Positions 42,731 through 54,212 of a DNA stretch of 64,000 nucleotides are shown piece by piece (positions within the stretch are counted from its first letter, which is position 1; each line of letters starts with the position of its first letter). The notes beneath the pieces were generated by a model. That model was given only the letters and a program-made list of their open reading frames with translations. It did not search any database and was not told the origin of the DNA. Source of the DNA: Yponomeuta sedellus (lineage: Eukaryota; Arthropoda; Insecta; Lepidoptera; Yponomeutidae); assembly GCA_934045075.1 (NCBI GenBank), contig OW203722.1, positions 4,087,264-4,151,263 on the forward strand. Reading direction: 5' to 3'. Made by a program: the position numbers and the translations under genes.

Positions 42731-44164
42731 AGAAGTTATAACAACAGTTGTAACAGCTCAAATACGTAACTGCCGAAGTTTCTATAAGGCGCCTCGGAGT
42801 CCTAACAAATGGAATAAAAATCATGATAGGTATTATAAAAAAGTTATTGTTTTTATTCCATTGGTGGCGCTAGTTAGCTCCCTAAAGCTCCTTAAAAACC
42901 TGTCCCGTCACAACAAAATCTGCGTGGTCATTTCACCTATCTAGATTAGGAAGCAATTGACTCTAGACGCTGTATGAATCGCCGTAGAATCATCATCGAT
43001 CTAACATAGATAAAAAAGCAAGTATTTAAAGCTGCAAATGCAATAAAAAAAAAATTAACAACGACCTATAAGATCGCTATCTATCGTGATGTAAAAGAAT
43101 TGATAAACGTTCTTCTATTAGACTCTTCTTCCGCGCTGCATTCACTTTAGATTATGCAATTGACTGCAATGCCTTCTGACACCTAACGGCCAATCATAGA
43201 GTCTATAACATTTCCTAAGTTGCACCGGTTAAATGCTTTGGTGAACGTATGACCTTTTAGTCCAATTCGAACGTTATCATTTGAGCTATCTTCTTTTAAA
43301 CGTAGCTATTAGTCCCATACAATGTAATCTCCAATTTTCGGGTCGTTGTGCACAAAGTTATGTCATTTTTCTAATCATTTTGTAAATAAATCACGGGCAG
43401 AAACATCGTAACAGTCCGACATGCTTTACATTTACGACATTTTGCACAGAATTTCATACGAAATAGATCTACGATCAATGCGTCCCAATCGATAAGCGCC
43501 ATATTTCTATCGTCTATAGTCCTGGTAGGAATTGATTCTTTTACCCGTGTTAAACACTCTACTTTTCATTTCAAATATGAGGAAAATAAAAACTTATTTC
43601 TAATATTCAAATGTTAGCATAAAAGGTTATTACCTATTTTTTTTAATTCCGTCACAGGTACATATAACATAATATTAGTAACCCGCCAATTCATGACGAA
43701 TTTTAATTTTTTTAATATGGAATATGGAACTCACCGCGTGATTGTTGCGGTTTATTCCGCTCAAAGCAGTGCGCTAAGTTCACACTGGCTGTTTAGAAGC
43801 TCACATGGCCGCAGCATTTTTTTTATTAGTTTTTTTTTTACATATAACTCTTCTCAGCTGACAGTAGTTCTATATCAAAAGTTCATTCAGGCCCTTAGGT
43901 GGGAAGTAATTTGAATTAGTTTTTCCCTCTCTATGGAGGCAAGCAGATTTTTTCACCCAATAATCAGATCAAAACAACACTACTTTCTGAGTATAAGAAA
44001 TGAAAAAAATCTTTTTCTTTTTCTTCTTTACTCCCTTTACTCCTCCGAGGAGTCTGGGGCTTTCTATCTATCTCTGTCCATGACTATGGAGGGTAAGTTA
44101 TTAATTGCACTCATGGGATGTTCTTCCTACTACCTACCTAAAGGTAGTTGCAACAACTTATTAT
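42731..44164. other. No recognised gene
   Basis: Open frames at 42609-42944 (overlapping the SINE), 43693-43914 and 43933-44271 show no motif and end in repeat sequence. Poly-T tracts near 43817-43840. Confidence 0.35.
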
Positions 44165-44240
44165 TACTATACTTTATTGGACACGAAACATTTAATAGAA
44201 TATTACATAAGAAAACATGTATAAAGGCGAGCTCATCTAT
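44165..44240 (-). mobile_element. LINE 3' UTR, family D
   Basis: ATACTTTATTGGACACGAAAC and ATAAAGGCGAGCTCATCT are the reverse complement of the D tail. Confidence 0.55.
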
Positions 44241-44746
44241 TAAGTATGTATTAGATTTAAGATCAGAGTGAAAAATGTAATAAATAATGAGTAAGTCTGG
44301 TCAAATACGCAATCAAACGGAAGTCCATAGCGTTTACAAAGAAAATCGGTGAAAGTTGACACTTCCTAGGGCAAATCACAGTTTAATTTGCTTAAGTTCG
44401 TATTTTGACCATTAAATACGTATTATCCGTAACAAAAGTTTTAGTCTCGCCATTATAGTCCAGTCAGTGGGCAATGGCACTACTGAATGTTCAAATATAA
44501 ACAAACCTGGTCGGTCTCTTTAGACAAAAAGTCAAGTAAGTTTATCCGTTTGCAATCAATAATATAAACTAAACCTGCATTATAACCTGAGACACTTAAT
44601 TTTTCGGAAAATTTATTGAACAAAGTTTTATTGCAATAGCTATCCTTGCAATGGAAATATCTTATTTATAAAGCTGTAATTTATTTTTTTGTTTTTAAGG
44701 TTACCTTAAATTGCGCAGCTCTTAAATTCGTCAATTATATTTTAAC
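44241..44746. other. No recognised feature
   Basis: Nothing supported. Confidence 0.3.
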
Positions 44747-44754
44747 ATGTACAT

Positions 44755-44799
44755 ATAGTTATACCATTTTTATTTTTAATGCACTAACCCTTGCTAAGG
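44755..44799 (-). mobile_element. T-family solo 3' terminus (45 bp)
   Basis: Only the hairpin and A-rich end (on the minus strand: CCTTAGCAAGGGTTAGTGC, then ATTAAAAATAAAAATGG) lies between the 8-bp duplication ATGTACAT (44747-44754 and 44800-44807). It is the extreme 5'-truncated form and fixes which end of the monomer is 3'. Confidence 0.75.
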
Positions 44800-44807
44800 A
44801 TGTACAT

Positions 44808-45435
44808 GTAGGTAAATGTTTGCAAAATTTTCCTGTTTCTCAACATAGCTAGGTTTCAACGTAACATTTTTTAAGTGTTCCAAGTAAAACTTTTATAGCA
44901 CTGTCTATCAAACATTGAATAGATTATAAATAAGTTGTGCTCTAATTTACCGAAGCTTGTCCTCATCAGTATCATTAGCACATCAATACATCAGCATAGC
45001 CAAAGTCAGTTTGTGACGATGCCAATATTTATTCTAAATAAGGTTAGAAACATTAGAAGCTTGAAACCAGACCAGTAAAGATTAAATACAAATTCCTTTC
45101 AAAACAAAATCCTGTCCTGGTCCCATCTAGGATACGATTTTAAGTTGAGCATTACATGGCTCAATCGGGAAACATCCAATAAATAAAACATTATTACAGA
45201 CGTTACATTGCAAAGCGAACCTACTTTAGTAATAAGTTTAGTGAGGTAAAGATAAAATAAGGCTCACGCGATAGTTATGTCACATGTAAGAACATTATGA
45301 TTGCATTTTGATATCCAAATGATTTGCAGATTCTTTGTCGTAAATGATACGAGAAAATAGCTGGTACTCGGTATCCAAAATACTCTTACAGGTTATTTTT
45401 AAAATGAGCATCTTGTGTTTTTTTAAGTAGCCTAT
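44808..45435. other. No recognised feature
   Basis: Nothing supported. Confidence 0.35.
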
Positions 45436-45490
45436 AAACGTAACAGGCTTTCTCTCAGAGAGAGAGATTATGCTTAATTACCACGCGTAC
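45436..45490 (-). repeat. SINE family C fragment
   Basis: ACAGGCTTTCTCTCAGAGAG and TTAATTACCACGCGT match the 3' end block of family C. Confidence 0.5.
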
Positions 45491-46486
45491 TTTACGTAAG
45501 GAAATTTACAAGAAATAATTGAACTTATGCCTTTTTTATTGAGTTTGCTGTTTTTCTACGTTATAGTACATTATAGTGCTAAATCGAACTGTCGTTCTTC
45601 TAGAACAGTTATAAACCAGAGGCTGCGAAATTGATGTCGGGTTTTGTAAGCTCGAGTTCCATAAATTTTTAGTGAGAAAAAAAAACTTCTCGAACCAAAA
45701 TTGTTGGTCAATACAAACTCTAGTTATAGGAATTACGCATTTTAAAAAGAACCCTGTGGCTATAAGTCAGTGCAATCGTCTAATTTCTAATTATGGAATA
45801 TTAGAGGATTGCAATATTAATACATGTCGAAGTAAAGTCACGATCGGACGATTTTCAAGTGTTAGGAAGAGGAGCACGCGACCTCGTTTCCATTTACAAA
45901 TGTTGCGTTCAGTTTTGTAATGTTCAACTTGTCCGTGTGAACTTTTAATTTTTATTAGAACAGGTTATCGGCTATGACTTGGCTATGTTGAACAGAAATT
46001 GGCATTTCAATAACAGCATCAGTAAACGAACACAGTTGTGCGCGCGCGTTTAGGTATTTCCAATCCGATCAATCGTATTCCCAACCCAATGCTGAGGATT
46101 GTGACTGCCATGAGTGAGGAATGGTACCTTTGAGCTAGTGCTTTCCATCTATGTTTGACTACTCGATATATGCCTCAGAGTCGAATTCCGTTTAAAATGG
46201 TTGAAATTTCACTATAATCCTGACCTCACTCAGAGTCGCTGACGCACAATGGCGGAGGCTGACTTTGAAACTTTTTCTTTCGGCTTTTTTTACTCTGTGT
46301 AAGTTTTGCGGTACGTTCAGAAATGACGTTTAGTTTCTAACCTATCCAAAGATTCACATGAATTGTCAAGCAGTTCTACGAATAAACAGTTTGAGACTAT
46401 TTTAATACAATGAAGGGACAATTTTAACGATGTGCAAATGTTTTTTTGGCATGGGCCTACATTCCCACGAATAATAATCTCTTTCA
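45491..46486. other. No recognised gene
   Basis: Open frame 45672-45920 has no motif. No repeats recognised. Confidence 0.35.
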
Positions 46487-46560
46487 GAGATAAGCTCGCC
46501 TTTGTACATGTTATTTCTTATGTAATGTCCTATTTAATGTTTCGTGTGCAATAAAATAAT
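46487..46560 (+). mobile_element. LINE 3' UTR, family D
   Basis: CAGAGATAAGCTCGCCTTTG, then TAATGTTTCGTGTGCAATAA: the forward D tail with polyadenylation signal, 5' truncated. Confidence 0.6.
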
Positions 46561-46639
46561 AATAGATTGAGGAAAAGTTCCATTCTTTATAATAGTAATA
46601 ACCGCCAGATTTTGTGACCCCAATGCCAGCCATTCTATC

Positions 46640-46805
46640 ACATGTTATCCAAATGGTAACAATGATGATGAACTATCAGGGATATATCCTTTGTCAGGGA
46701 TATTGGAGATTTTGTCCATTTTTTCTCCAAAATGATCTACATTTTGAAACCTGGTTTGAATTGTAACGTTCATTAAGCCGCAGTTTTTACGCTGCTTTGT
46801 ATAAA
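46640..46805 (-). repeat. Interspersed repeat family E
   Basis: Reverse complement of 27820-27960: TTGAATTGTAACGTTCATTAA and CATTTTTTCTCCAAAATGATC. Confidence 0.6.
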
Positions 46806-46824
46806 ACGGCGTTGGATGTATTGA

Positions 46825-46985
46825 CGGCCTCGATGGCTCAGCGGTTTGGCACGCTAGCTGTGAAACCAAAGGTCTCGAGTTCGATCCCAGGCCAGGTCAA
46901 ACTAGGAAACGAACTTTTCTAGATTGTCTCGGGTCTTAGATGTTATCTATGTATTTATTGTATTACATGTTAGATTAAAAAGCTT
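46825..46985 (+). mobile_element. tRNA-headed SINE
   Basis: Head GGCCTCGATGGCTCAGCGG (A box) and GTCTCGAGTTCGATCCCAGG (B box), then CTAGATTGTCTCGGGTC and a TTATTGTATTA end. It has a different body from S1. Confidence 0.55.
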
Positions 46986-46989
46986 GGCT

Positions 46990-47516
46990 GTTTTGATAGT
47001 AATTACTTTGTGCATGAACGAGCTCCACAGGGCGTTGTATCTAAAACTGGGTCAAGTTTCTAAAGACTGTAACTCAGTATTATGAACCCCAAGTCTAATT
47101 CCACCCAACAATTAAATAAGGTCCTTATTACTGACTGTTTAAAGTGTATAGTAAAGTTAGTGTAGTGTAAAGTTTCAGTTGTGGTGGATGCTGCATTGTA
47201 ATATCTGTTCTTTATAAGCGTGATATCGTATGCAAATCTGCACCACTTTTCAGTTACTTAATCGGATTCGATTTGAGCTGATCGATAAGAAAAAAATAGA
47301 CCACTTATTTGAATGTAAATGTTTTGTACTACTGTTCCGGATTCGGCCTCAGAATCGATGAAGAGTTTTAGAATTATTTTAACATTTCATTTCAGTGTTT
47401 AGCGTTCAGTAGAAATACAATGTAAAGCTTACTTTTAATTAGCAGCCGTGACAACTCTTAGTGGGCGCAAGACTGAACTTTGTCTTAGTACTTGTTATCC
47501 AATGCAATCTATCAGC
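46990..47516. other. No recognised feature
   Basis: Nothing supported. Confidence 0.35.
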
Positions 47517-47529
47517 CCACATGATATCA

Positions 47530-47581
47530 CATCTAGACATAGGACTCTCCCAAGGCGCGCCACTTTTGTTAGAAAATAAAA
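47530..47581 (+). mobile_element. 52-bp retroposed scrap of family F
   Basis: The 13-bp duplication CCACATGATATCA is at 47517-47529 and 47582-47594. The insert contains GACTCTCCCAAGGCGCGCCA (family F) and ends AGAAAATAAAA. It is a severely truncated retroposon. Confidence 0.7.
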
Positions 47582-47599
47582 CCACATGATATCAACTCA

Positions 47600-48040
47600 T
47601 GATGGTACAACTTAGTGACGTTATCGCCCATCTTGGTAGTTAAAAAAAGCTAGTACCCTTTTTTGCGACGTCGGATAGCATAAAACACCTGAGAAGCCGT
47701 GCTTACTACATAGAAAACTCAAGTGAGCAGCAAATCAGGCACAAATTAGTCTAGGCACGAGCGAGCGAGCGGCACGAATGAGATAGTTCTGATTCTATAA
47801 CATTTCAATTTCAGTGGACTGAAATTTCTGTCGCAAAGGTAGAGGTCACTAAGTTGGCCAACGGCATAGACATAAGTGGTGGGCTATTTTAGCCACCGAG
47901 TGGTGGCCAAGATCGGGTTGACTAGCGGTGGGTAGACCACCAGCCCGGTGGGCCGAAAACATTGTGAAAGCGACTGGGAAACATTGAAAGATACTAGCTT
48001 AAGACCGGATAGGCATGAAACAGAAGAACCTTAAGCCTGA
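47600..48040. other. No recognised feature
   Basis: Bases 47870-47960 are GTGG/CCAC-rich, possibly decayed repeat. No gene seen. Confidence 0.3.
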
Positions 48041-48044
48041 CAAT

Positions 48045-48205
48045 TCAATTCAATTCAATTTATTTCAACGTAAAGAATTTACATTATGTTTGTTGAATGT
48101 CAAAGTACAATGTAACATGAAAGCAGCAGCCTTCGGACCGTAGTGTAGTGGAGAAAAAGGCAGCGGGAAAGAAACTCCACTCTGACCATCTTTTCTCAAG
48201 TCCTC
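48045..48205 (-). repeat. Interspersed repeat family G
   Basis: AATTCAATTCAATTTATTTC tail at the left, then TTTGTTGAATGTCAAAGTAC and TAGTGTAGTGGAGAAAAAGG. Reverse complement of 18750-18905. Confidence 0.6.
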
Positions 48206-48920
48206 TTAAATCTAATACATCAGTTACCACCTAACCATCTCATACCATCCGTATGATAATATTCTATGATTGCCATTAATAGCTTTAAATGCCAAACCAT
48301 GAGTTAATAGTTTTACATAGGTCATGAAAACATAACAGTGAGATCTACCCCTGTATTACGCGCATTAAATCATGAATGATTCCAATCTCCTAAATATCAA
48401 ATCCCATTACTCATTGCTATCTTGAACGTCAGGACTCCAACAGGATTAGCTGTGCTCCTACTTATGAGCTGATTATTGTTTCTTTTACAGAAGTAAAAGT
48501 CTGCCCATACTGCTTTTTCGTAGTCGCCATGAATCCTCAAAAGATGCTCTAAGCTGTTACCTATTCAGCATACTCCGCCCACTCAACTCAACATCATAAT
48601 CTAGATACTTAATGCGGTAAAAGGAGCTCCTAATTTCGTACCATTACTATTCAAACAGCATTGTGCAAGGTCCAAAAACGAAAGGAACGCGAAGAACAAC
48701 AATATAGGTACCTTTTGGCAAGCCTTTAGTCAGACACGCGGGAATAAGTCTGACGTGATGGGAATGTATTATTGTTTTATGGCTTACTTTTACTTTTAGA
48801 TTGTACAGTTCTGCCTTCTAAATTTAACTTACATTGTGTTTACATAGTAGATGAGAGATTAAGTAAGCGAAAATTATCCGCGTAGTGTAGATCGTTATTT
48901 AATTATGTAGTGAAGGAGAA
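48206..48920. other. No recognised feature
   Basis: Nothing supported. Confidence 0.35.
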
Positions 48921-48927
48921 TTTAAAG

Positions 48928-49296
48928 TAGAGTGAGGTTGGAATAGATTTGCTTATCGTATTGCATATTAGAAGAAACTCAATTAAGCCCTCTATTTAAA
49001 GTGGACGTCATAAATATCGTTGCATATTATTTAAAATGTGTTTGTTTCGATTTAATATAAATATTATTTCACGTAATTACGATACTTTGATATCTCGAAT
49101 AGTGAGTTTACTAGGTACTGAGTATTAAGTTCGAAGAGTGAGGTTGGGATAGATTTACTTATTGCATATTAATAGCAACCCAATTAATCCCTCTATTTAA
49201 AATGGGCATCGTTAATTATGACTGAATAGTATTGACTTTAAATATGTTTGTTTTGAATTACTACGGATCTTATTTCACGTAATTACGGTTTTCTAA
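48928..49296 (+). repeat. Diverged tandem duplication, period about 206 bp
   Basis: Blocks 48928-49098 and 49134-49296 share GAGTGAGGTTGG-ATAGATTT, CCCTCTATTTAAA, and TTATTTCACGTAATTACG in order. Divergence is roughly one base in five, with indels. Not a known element. Confidence 0.65.
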
Positions 49297-49394
49297 GTTC
49301 GTTAGTTCCATATCTTATCTATCAATTGCAATTATTTGTATCGTTTCGTTTCGGAATCGTTTGAAATATAATCAAAAAAATGTGTTCAGAAGAT

Positions 49395-49500
49395 TATGTT
49401 TTGGACTTGAGCCCCGTGGTCGAGTATGGCCTAACCTTCCTGCGATGCAGAAAGAGACCCGTGCCCCAGCAGTGGGGACATACAAAGAGTTTATCATAAT
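49395..49500 (+). mobile_element. 5S-SINE, 3' end only
   Basis: GACTTGAGCCCCGTGGTCG to CCCCAGCAGTGGGGACATAC: the last 100 bp of the SINE. Confidence 0.65.
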
Positions 49501-49569
49501 CATATTTCTCTCTACAAATTATTCCACACTTATTGCTACTTGCACCACTTGTAGAAATTTGGCGTTAAT

Positions 49570-49725
49570 CAGTCCATATAAGTCCCAGCGTAGGACACAG
49601 GCTTTCTTTCAGGCAGAGAGGGTGTGGGCTTAATTGCCACGCGTGCCCACCGGTGATCGGCAACTCAAGAGCTGAGGTATGTGAATACCTTAGGCGGTCA
49701 GGTTTCCTTACGAAGTTTTGAAGCA
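49570..49725 (-). repeat. SINE family C fragment
   Basis: GGACACAGGCTTTCTTTCAGG, CCACGCGTGCCCACCGGTGA and CAGGTTTCCTTACGAAG: the 3' half of family C. Confidence 0.55.
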
Positions 49726-50384
49726 TTCTCCCGACCGCATTGTCACCGATCTTAATTGGCCTTTAGCTGAGATTTCTTATACAACATCCAATTTAACCGG
49801 CCGCTTAAGTAGCAAATAAAACGCGTCTTCAACTGTGAATTCGCTTTGTTAACGTATTTATCAAATAAAATTTATCACTTAACGCAGGAAATTATTTCTG
49901 ATCTCCTATGCTTAAGTTTTTAACTTAACTTTTGGCGGCCATATCGTATAACCCTCAACCTTACTTAGAAGTCAAAGTGGTATACCTAAGACTGGTTCAA
50001 ATAACCACACTTATAGTCCCAGGCCACGTACTATCCACATCAGTCAAAGCGACCTATGTGGCTCGTATCGTAAAAGGCATATGGTTAAGTATGGAATAAA
50101 ATAGGGTAGCAAGTGGTGAGGTCCACTGTAGGTACAAGCACTCTGAGCAATAACCTTAGTTCTGACTTGCTTTCTAATTGACTCTAAAATTCACATTATG
50201 CATAGCTAATTACTTCATGTCTAAGCACCGTATTATGTATGCGTAATGTTTATTATTTAAGGCCATTTACTCCATGCCCATAAACTCTAAGAGAGTGCTT
50301 GACGTACGTACCTTTGCTTGTTAACGTACAGTCGACAGCGCATCAACCTTTACATGCATGTACATTCTACTCTATTACGTTGCA
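49726..50384. other. No recognised feature
   Basis: Nothing supported. Confidence 0.35.
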
Positions 50385-50645
50385 GGTGACTTCTTCTTCA
50401 GGCTTTAGTCCACTGCTGGACAAAGCCCTCCCCTAAAGAGCGCCACAGCGCAAGGTTGTGCTACCAATGGGGGGTAATTCCCATAATCCCCTCGCTGGGC
50501 ATGCGGGTTGGGAATCGCAGTTCGGTGGAATTGTACTGCAGAGGGCGCTGCTGCCCACCCCACGATTTGTGTCCCTTAGTCGCCTTATACGACACCCGCG
50601 GGAAGAATTTGGGTTGGTGCTATTGTCTAGGCCGACACAACACAG
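50385..50645 (-). mobile_element. Family B element, near full length
   Basis: Tail TTCTTCTTCAGGCTTTAGTCC, then CTCGCTGGGCATGCGGG, TTGTACTGCAGAGGGCGC, CGCCTTATACGACACCCG and TCTAGGCCGACACAAC. This is the best copy of family B. Open frames crossing it (for example 50458-50844) are not genes. Confidence 0.7.
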
Positions 50646-51204
50646 CATGCAGGTGTGTGCAACAGGTGACTATGCAACAAAAATGTTAAGGTCAACCTGC
50701 TATCAACTGCACGAGATAGTAATAATGACCTACCTAAACCCAGATGAGTATAAAAAGATAAGATGGGATTTATATGATTTCAAGTACAATATATTTGCAA
50801 CACATCTTAGTAATTGCTGTATCGCTACGCACAGTGATTATTGAATAAACTTTCAACAGACCACTTTTTGCTTAAATAAGACAAACATTTTAACGGTCCT
50901 TGACCAGAAGTCATCTCTTTTTCATTACCAACAGCCTAACTTTCAGTTTAGCTAGGAGCCGTGTAAACAACACCAAAATCAGCGAAACTTTTAATTAAAA
51001 CGAAATGACGCAAGCATAATGATAGAAACTTGACATTGACAAACCAAGACTCGGAAAACAGAGTAATTTGTAGGTACAAAACGAAAAGATTAACCACAAT
51101 ACCTAGATATCAGATATTGCAATCGAATTAGTTCCATCTAATATTATGGCACGGAATCGTGAATTTGGGAGCTTATTCTCGAAACTGCCGCTGCAAAATC
51201 ACAC
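50646..51204. other. No recognised feature
   Basis: Nothing supported. Confidence 0.35.
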
Positions 51205-51330
51205 ACAGAGACACGAGGGCGGAGTTCCATAAAACTATAATGCGTAGTTTATTATGACAATTCGAGAAACATTACATTGCAGAATCTACTTGTTAATCTG
51301 TGGGTTAAGCAACTCGCAATGTACATAGAA
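51205..51330 (+). repeat. Repeat paired with 55262-55390
   Basis: GTTCCATAAAACTATAATGC, TAGTTTATTATGACAATTCG and CTTGTTAATCTGTGGGTTAA match 55262-55390 (TTTCATAAAACTTCAATTGC and so on) in the same orientation. Class unknown. Confidence 0.55.
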
Positions 51331-51454
51331 TTGTAATTGTAAACCATGAATAGGCTATCTATCAAGTTTCTGAAAACCAACTCAGACTTTTTGTTGGTGT
51401 TTAAGATGTGCTCAGAAACTGACAGATTGTCGGAATTTGGCAATGTTTTTTTTT

Positions 51455-51735
51455 TTTAAAAACCTATTTAGAGGCTAAAAATTTCACTCATGCCGGGATT
51501 CGAACCCGCAACCTCTGGCTATCCGTACCTGGTACAAATTTAAAAACCTATTTAGAGGCTAAAAATTTCACCCATGCCGGGATTCGAACCCGCAACCTCT
51601 GGCTATCCGTACCTGGTACGGATAGCCAGAGGTTGCGGGTTCGAATCCCGGCATGGGTGAAATTTTTAGCCTCTAAATAGGTTTTTAAATTTGTTCCTTA
51701 GCACGGGTTAGTGCATTAAAAATAAAAATAGTGTA
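51455..51735 (+). mobile_element. T-family element with long palindrome
   Basis: A duplication of about 13 bp, AATGTTTTTTTTT, is at 51442-51454 and 51736-51748. A minus-strand partial unit is followed head to tail by a second one, then a forward stub. Arms 51534-51613 and 51615-51694 (80 bp) are reverse complements about one base, inside the tRNA-like anticodon arm (CCGTACC-T-GGTACGG). Both minus units stop at the same CCGTACCTGGTAC. Confidence 0.85.
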
Positions 51736-51749
51736 AATGTTTTTTTTTG

Positions 51750-52639
51750 TTAGCAACACTAACTACTCTCTGCCTCTCTCTATGTGTGACCAAAAATTTG
51801 TGTGACCGCCATTATTTTTCGCTGAGTACTATTTTCTTCTATCAAATAAAACTAGCAGGTACCGATTCAATTCTCTTTTCATTCCACTACCTGCCAACAT
51901 AGTTCTTAAATATTTCCTGTATAATTTTTAAAATAAGCTGCCAAACCCTGTGGCGTCGCACAGGTATTAGTGACGTTACTGGTCTGGACAGAAATGATCT
52001 ATTTTTTTTAGTTGCAATGCCTTAAATCGGTTTTAAAAGTCATAATTGATAGAAGTTTATTTTATTAATACATTTTTAATACTGTCCAATAGCCTAATGT
52101 GCGAAAGAAGCACCTGGAGACCTAGAAATTTTAGCAGCAGGAATTTTTATTTTATCTAAATAAAAAAAAAAAACAATAAGTAAAAGCTAAGACTAGACGA
52201 TTGATATTTTATAATCAGATTCGTAATGTCATTGACTCCATTTTTTCTGTTGCAAGAACTCGATTTGTTGACTTTTGTCCCAGAGAAACAATCGTCGAGC
52301 AAACTTATTTTTAAACAAACATTCTTATTTTTAGGCAAACGGGACCGATTCAAAACTCTTAAATTCTTATGGGAATTAGTCTAAACACAGACTATTGATT
52401 TTGTTGTAATAAAGAATGCTTAGCGGAGGTAACTTCGTGTCATGCTTGTTTTATTTTTGGCGATATTTATCGACATCGCCTGGTTAAATTCTACAAGGCT
52501 CGATTTTTCTTTTCAAGATCATCCTCTAACATATACTTAACCTGTTAGATGAGTTTAAGCAAATAGAGTCTAGCAAAACCAAGCAATCGGTCTATATCTG
52601 CGTACACGATTACTTAAAGAAACTAATTACACGAAAAGT
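51750..52639. other. No recognised feature
   Basis: Open frame 52156-52353 has no motif. No repeats recognised. Confidence 0.35.
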
Positions 52640-52930
52640 AATGTGGACTGAAAGAGGATGTAGTGATTAGAATTGAGAAGATCGAGGGAAGAAAGATTGA
52701 CGAAACAAATATATACTGCGAATGTGAGTGGAAGGGCTGGCAAGGGACGTATTCAAGGAAGGGACGTAAGGGGATGTATTAGCAAAGGGGAAGATAAAAA
52801 GTACCCGGAACCGCCGTGCATGCAACGACTTATAAACGTTGATGAAGCGAAAGTGATCTGTCAGGATCGTGGCAAGTGGCAGTCCCTGGTCTCTGCCTTC
52901 CCCTGTGGGAAACAGGCGTGAGGTTATGTA
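52640..52930 (+). pseudogene. LINE family L2 C-terminal fragment
   Basis: Forward frames with breaks encode GLKEDVVIRIEK, RLTKQIYTANVSGRAGKGR, KGEDKKYPEPPCMQRLIN, EAKVICQDRGKWQSL and SAFP-GKQA, then GTGAGGTTATGTATGTAATG tail. The longest intact frame is 52673-52921 (82 codons). Same family as 7533-7860, without the long CATA array. The reverse transcriptase is missing. Confidence 0.75.
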
Positions 52931-53305
52931 TGTAATGTATAAGCGAGAGGAAAATAGTGCTCAGTTACTTTCTTTAACTAAGTGCGCTTTATGTATGCGT
53001 GGTCATCCATACAAGTCTATAAATACAAGTCTACTCCAAGATAGGGTCATATTTACGAGTGTAGGTTGTCTAACAAGTATGTAACACGGATCAGGTTGTG
53101 ATATAACTCTTGCACTTTATGGCTAGAATCTAGGGCCTGGTTTGTCATAGCTTTGCGAGGTGACAAACCTTACAACATATACAGGTAACGTCTAGATTTA
53201 ATGGCATTATTAAGCAAGTACAGCCGACAGTCGGCCAACCTTTACATTCTTGTTACAATGTTGCCCGTAACGTAAATAATTAAAGTGCACGCGTTTTGCT
53301 ACGTA
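52931..53305. other. No recognised feature
   Basis: Nothing supported. Confidence 0.3.
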
Positions 53306-53307
53306 TC

Positions 53308-53680
53308 TATCGATATCAACCCTCGTTAGTCCCCCTACTGGGGTCGGGTCTCTTCCTGCATCGCAGTAATATTAGGCCATGCTCCACCACTGGTGCCAAG
53401 TCCGGGTTGGTGGAGGATTGTAAGACAGTGGAGGGCCTTACTGTCAGAAGTTATCAAGCCGCCCATAAGGCCTCTGACATGCCTTAACGACTGCTATTAC
53501 ATGACAGCCAGCACCAACGGCTTAACGTGCCTTGCGAAGCACGAAAGCGCTCCGAAAAATGTCACTAGCGGTAGTCACGGGTCGGTCACCCGTCCCGCAC
53601 CCGACCGCACCTATTTTTGCTTAACTCAAGTAATTCCAATCAGTCGGCTCGACTAGGCCACGAGCGCTTCCTACCTGCAT
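53308..53680 (-). mobile_element. 5S-SINE, full length
   Basis: Complete minus-strand copy. The head at the right reads GCGCTCGTGGCCTAGTCGAG, then GGTGCGGTCGGGTGCGGGAC and GGGTGACCGACCCGTGACTACC, with box C well preserved. The body ends at CAGTAGGGGGACTAACGAGG. Confidence 0.7.
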
Positions 53681-53689
53681 CTATTTAGT

Positions 53690-53860
53690 AAGATTATTTA
53701 TAGCGTCCAGCGTCCAGTAGGCACCTTCACTAACACTAGATGGGTTAAGGAACCACTCGGGCCATCTATCGATGGCAGCCAGCACCAACTGCTTAACATG
53801 CCATGAGAAGCACGGAACCGCCCGGAAAAATGTCACTAGCGTTAGTCATAGTTATGCAAC
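53690..53860 (-). repeat. Family C scrap next to a 5S-SINE fragment
   Basis: 53690-53765 matches family C (CACCTTCACTAACACTAGATGG). 53770-53860 matches the 5S-SINE middle (GGCAGCCAGCACCAACTG to AATGTCACTAGCG). Confidence 0.55.
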
Positions 53861-53895
53861 TATTGACATATATGTCAAATGCATTTGTCTAATTC

Positions 53896-53946
53896 ACACA
53901 CACACACACACACACACGCACACACACACACGCGCACACACACACT
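53896..53946. repeat. (CA)n microsatellite
   Basis: CACACA array with a few CG interruptions. Confidence 0.9.
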
Positions 53947-54029
53947 CAGAGACAGACTCACTACTAAACTTAGTAATTAATATTCTACTAAAACTAAAGA
54001 CAACCTCTTTTTTTTACATTTTATCATAT

Positions 54030-54190
54030 GTTGTATCATATAACTGAGGATGAGCACTGCTTACCCTAAGCTACAGGGTCTTATCTCTCTTTTAGGAAGC
54101 AGAGGCTCCACATCTTAGCATATTCACACATATTACTTTTATATTAGATTAAAGTGTAACTTGATGCTAAGTGTAATGTATCATCTTTAT
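54030..54190 (+). repeat. Interspersed repeat family H
   Basis: Reverse complement partner of 19676-19815; TAAGCTACAGGGTCTTAT and CTTAGCATATTCACACATATT are shared. Confidence 0.6.
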
Positions 54191-54212
54191 GAATAGAAAT
54201 ACTTATTACTTA

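Noticed and set aside
50458..50844. 128-codon forward open frame
   Set aside because: Its first half is antisense family B repeat and the rest has no motif.
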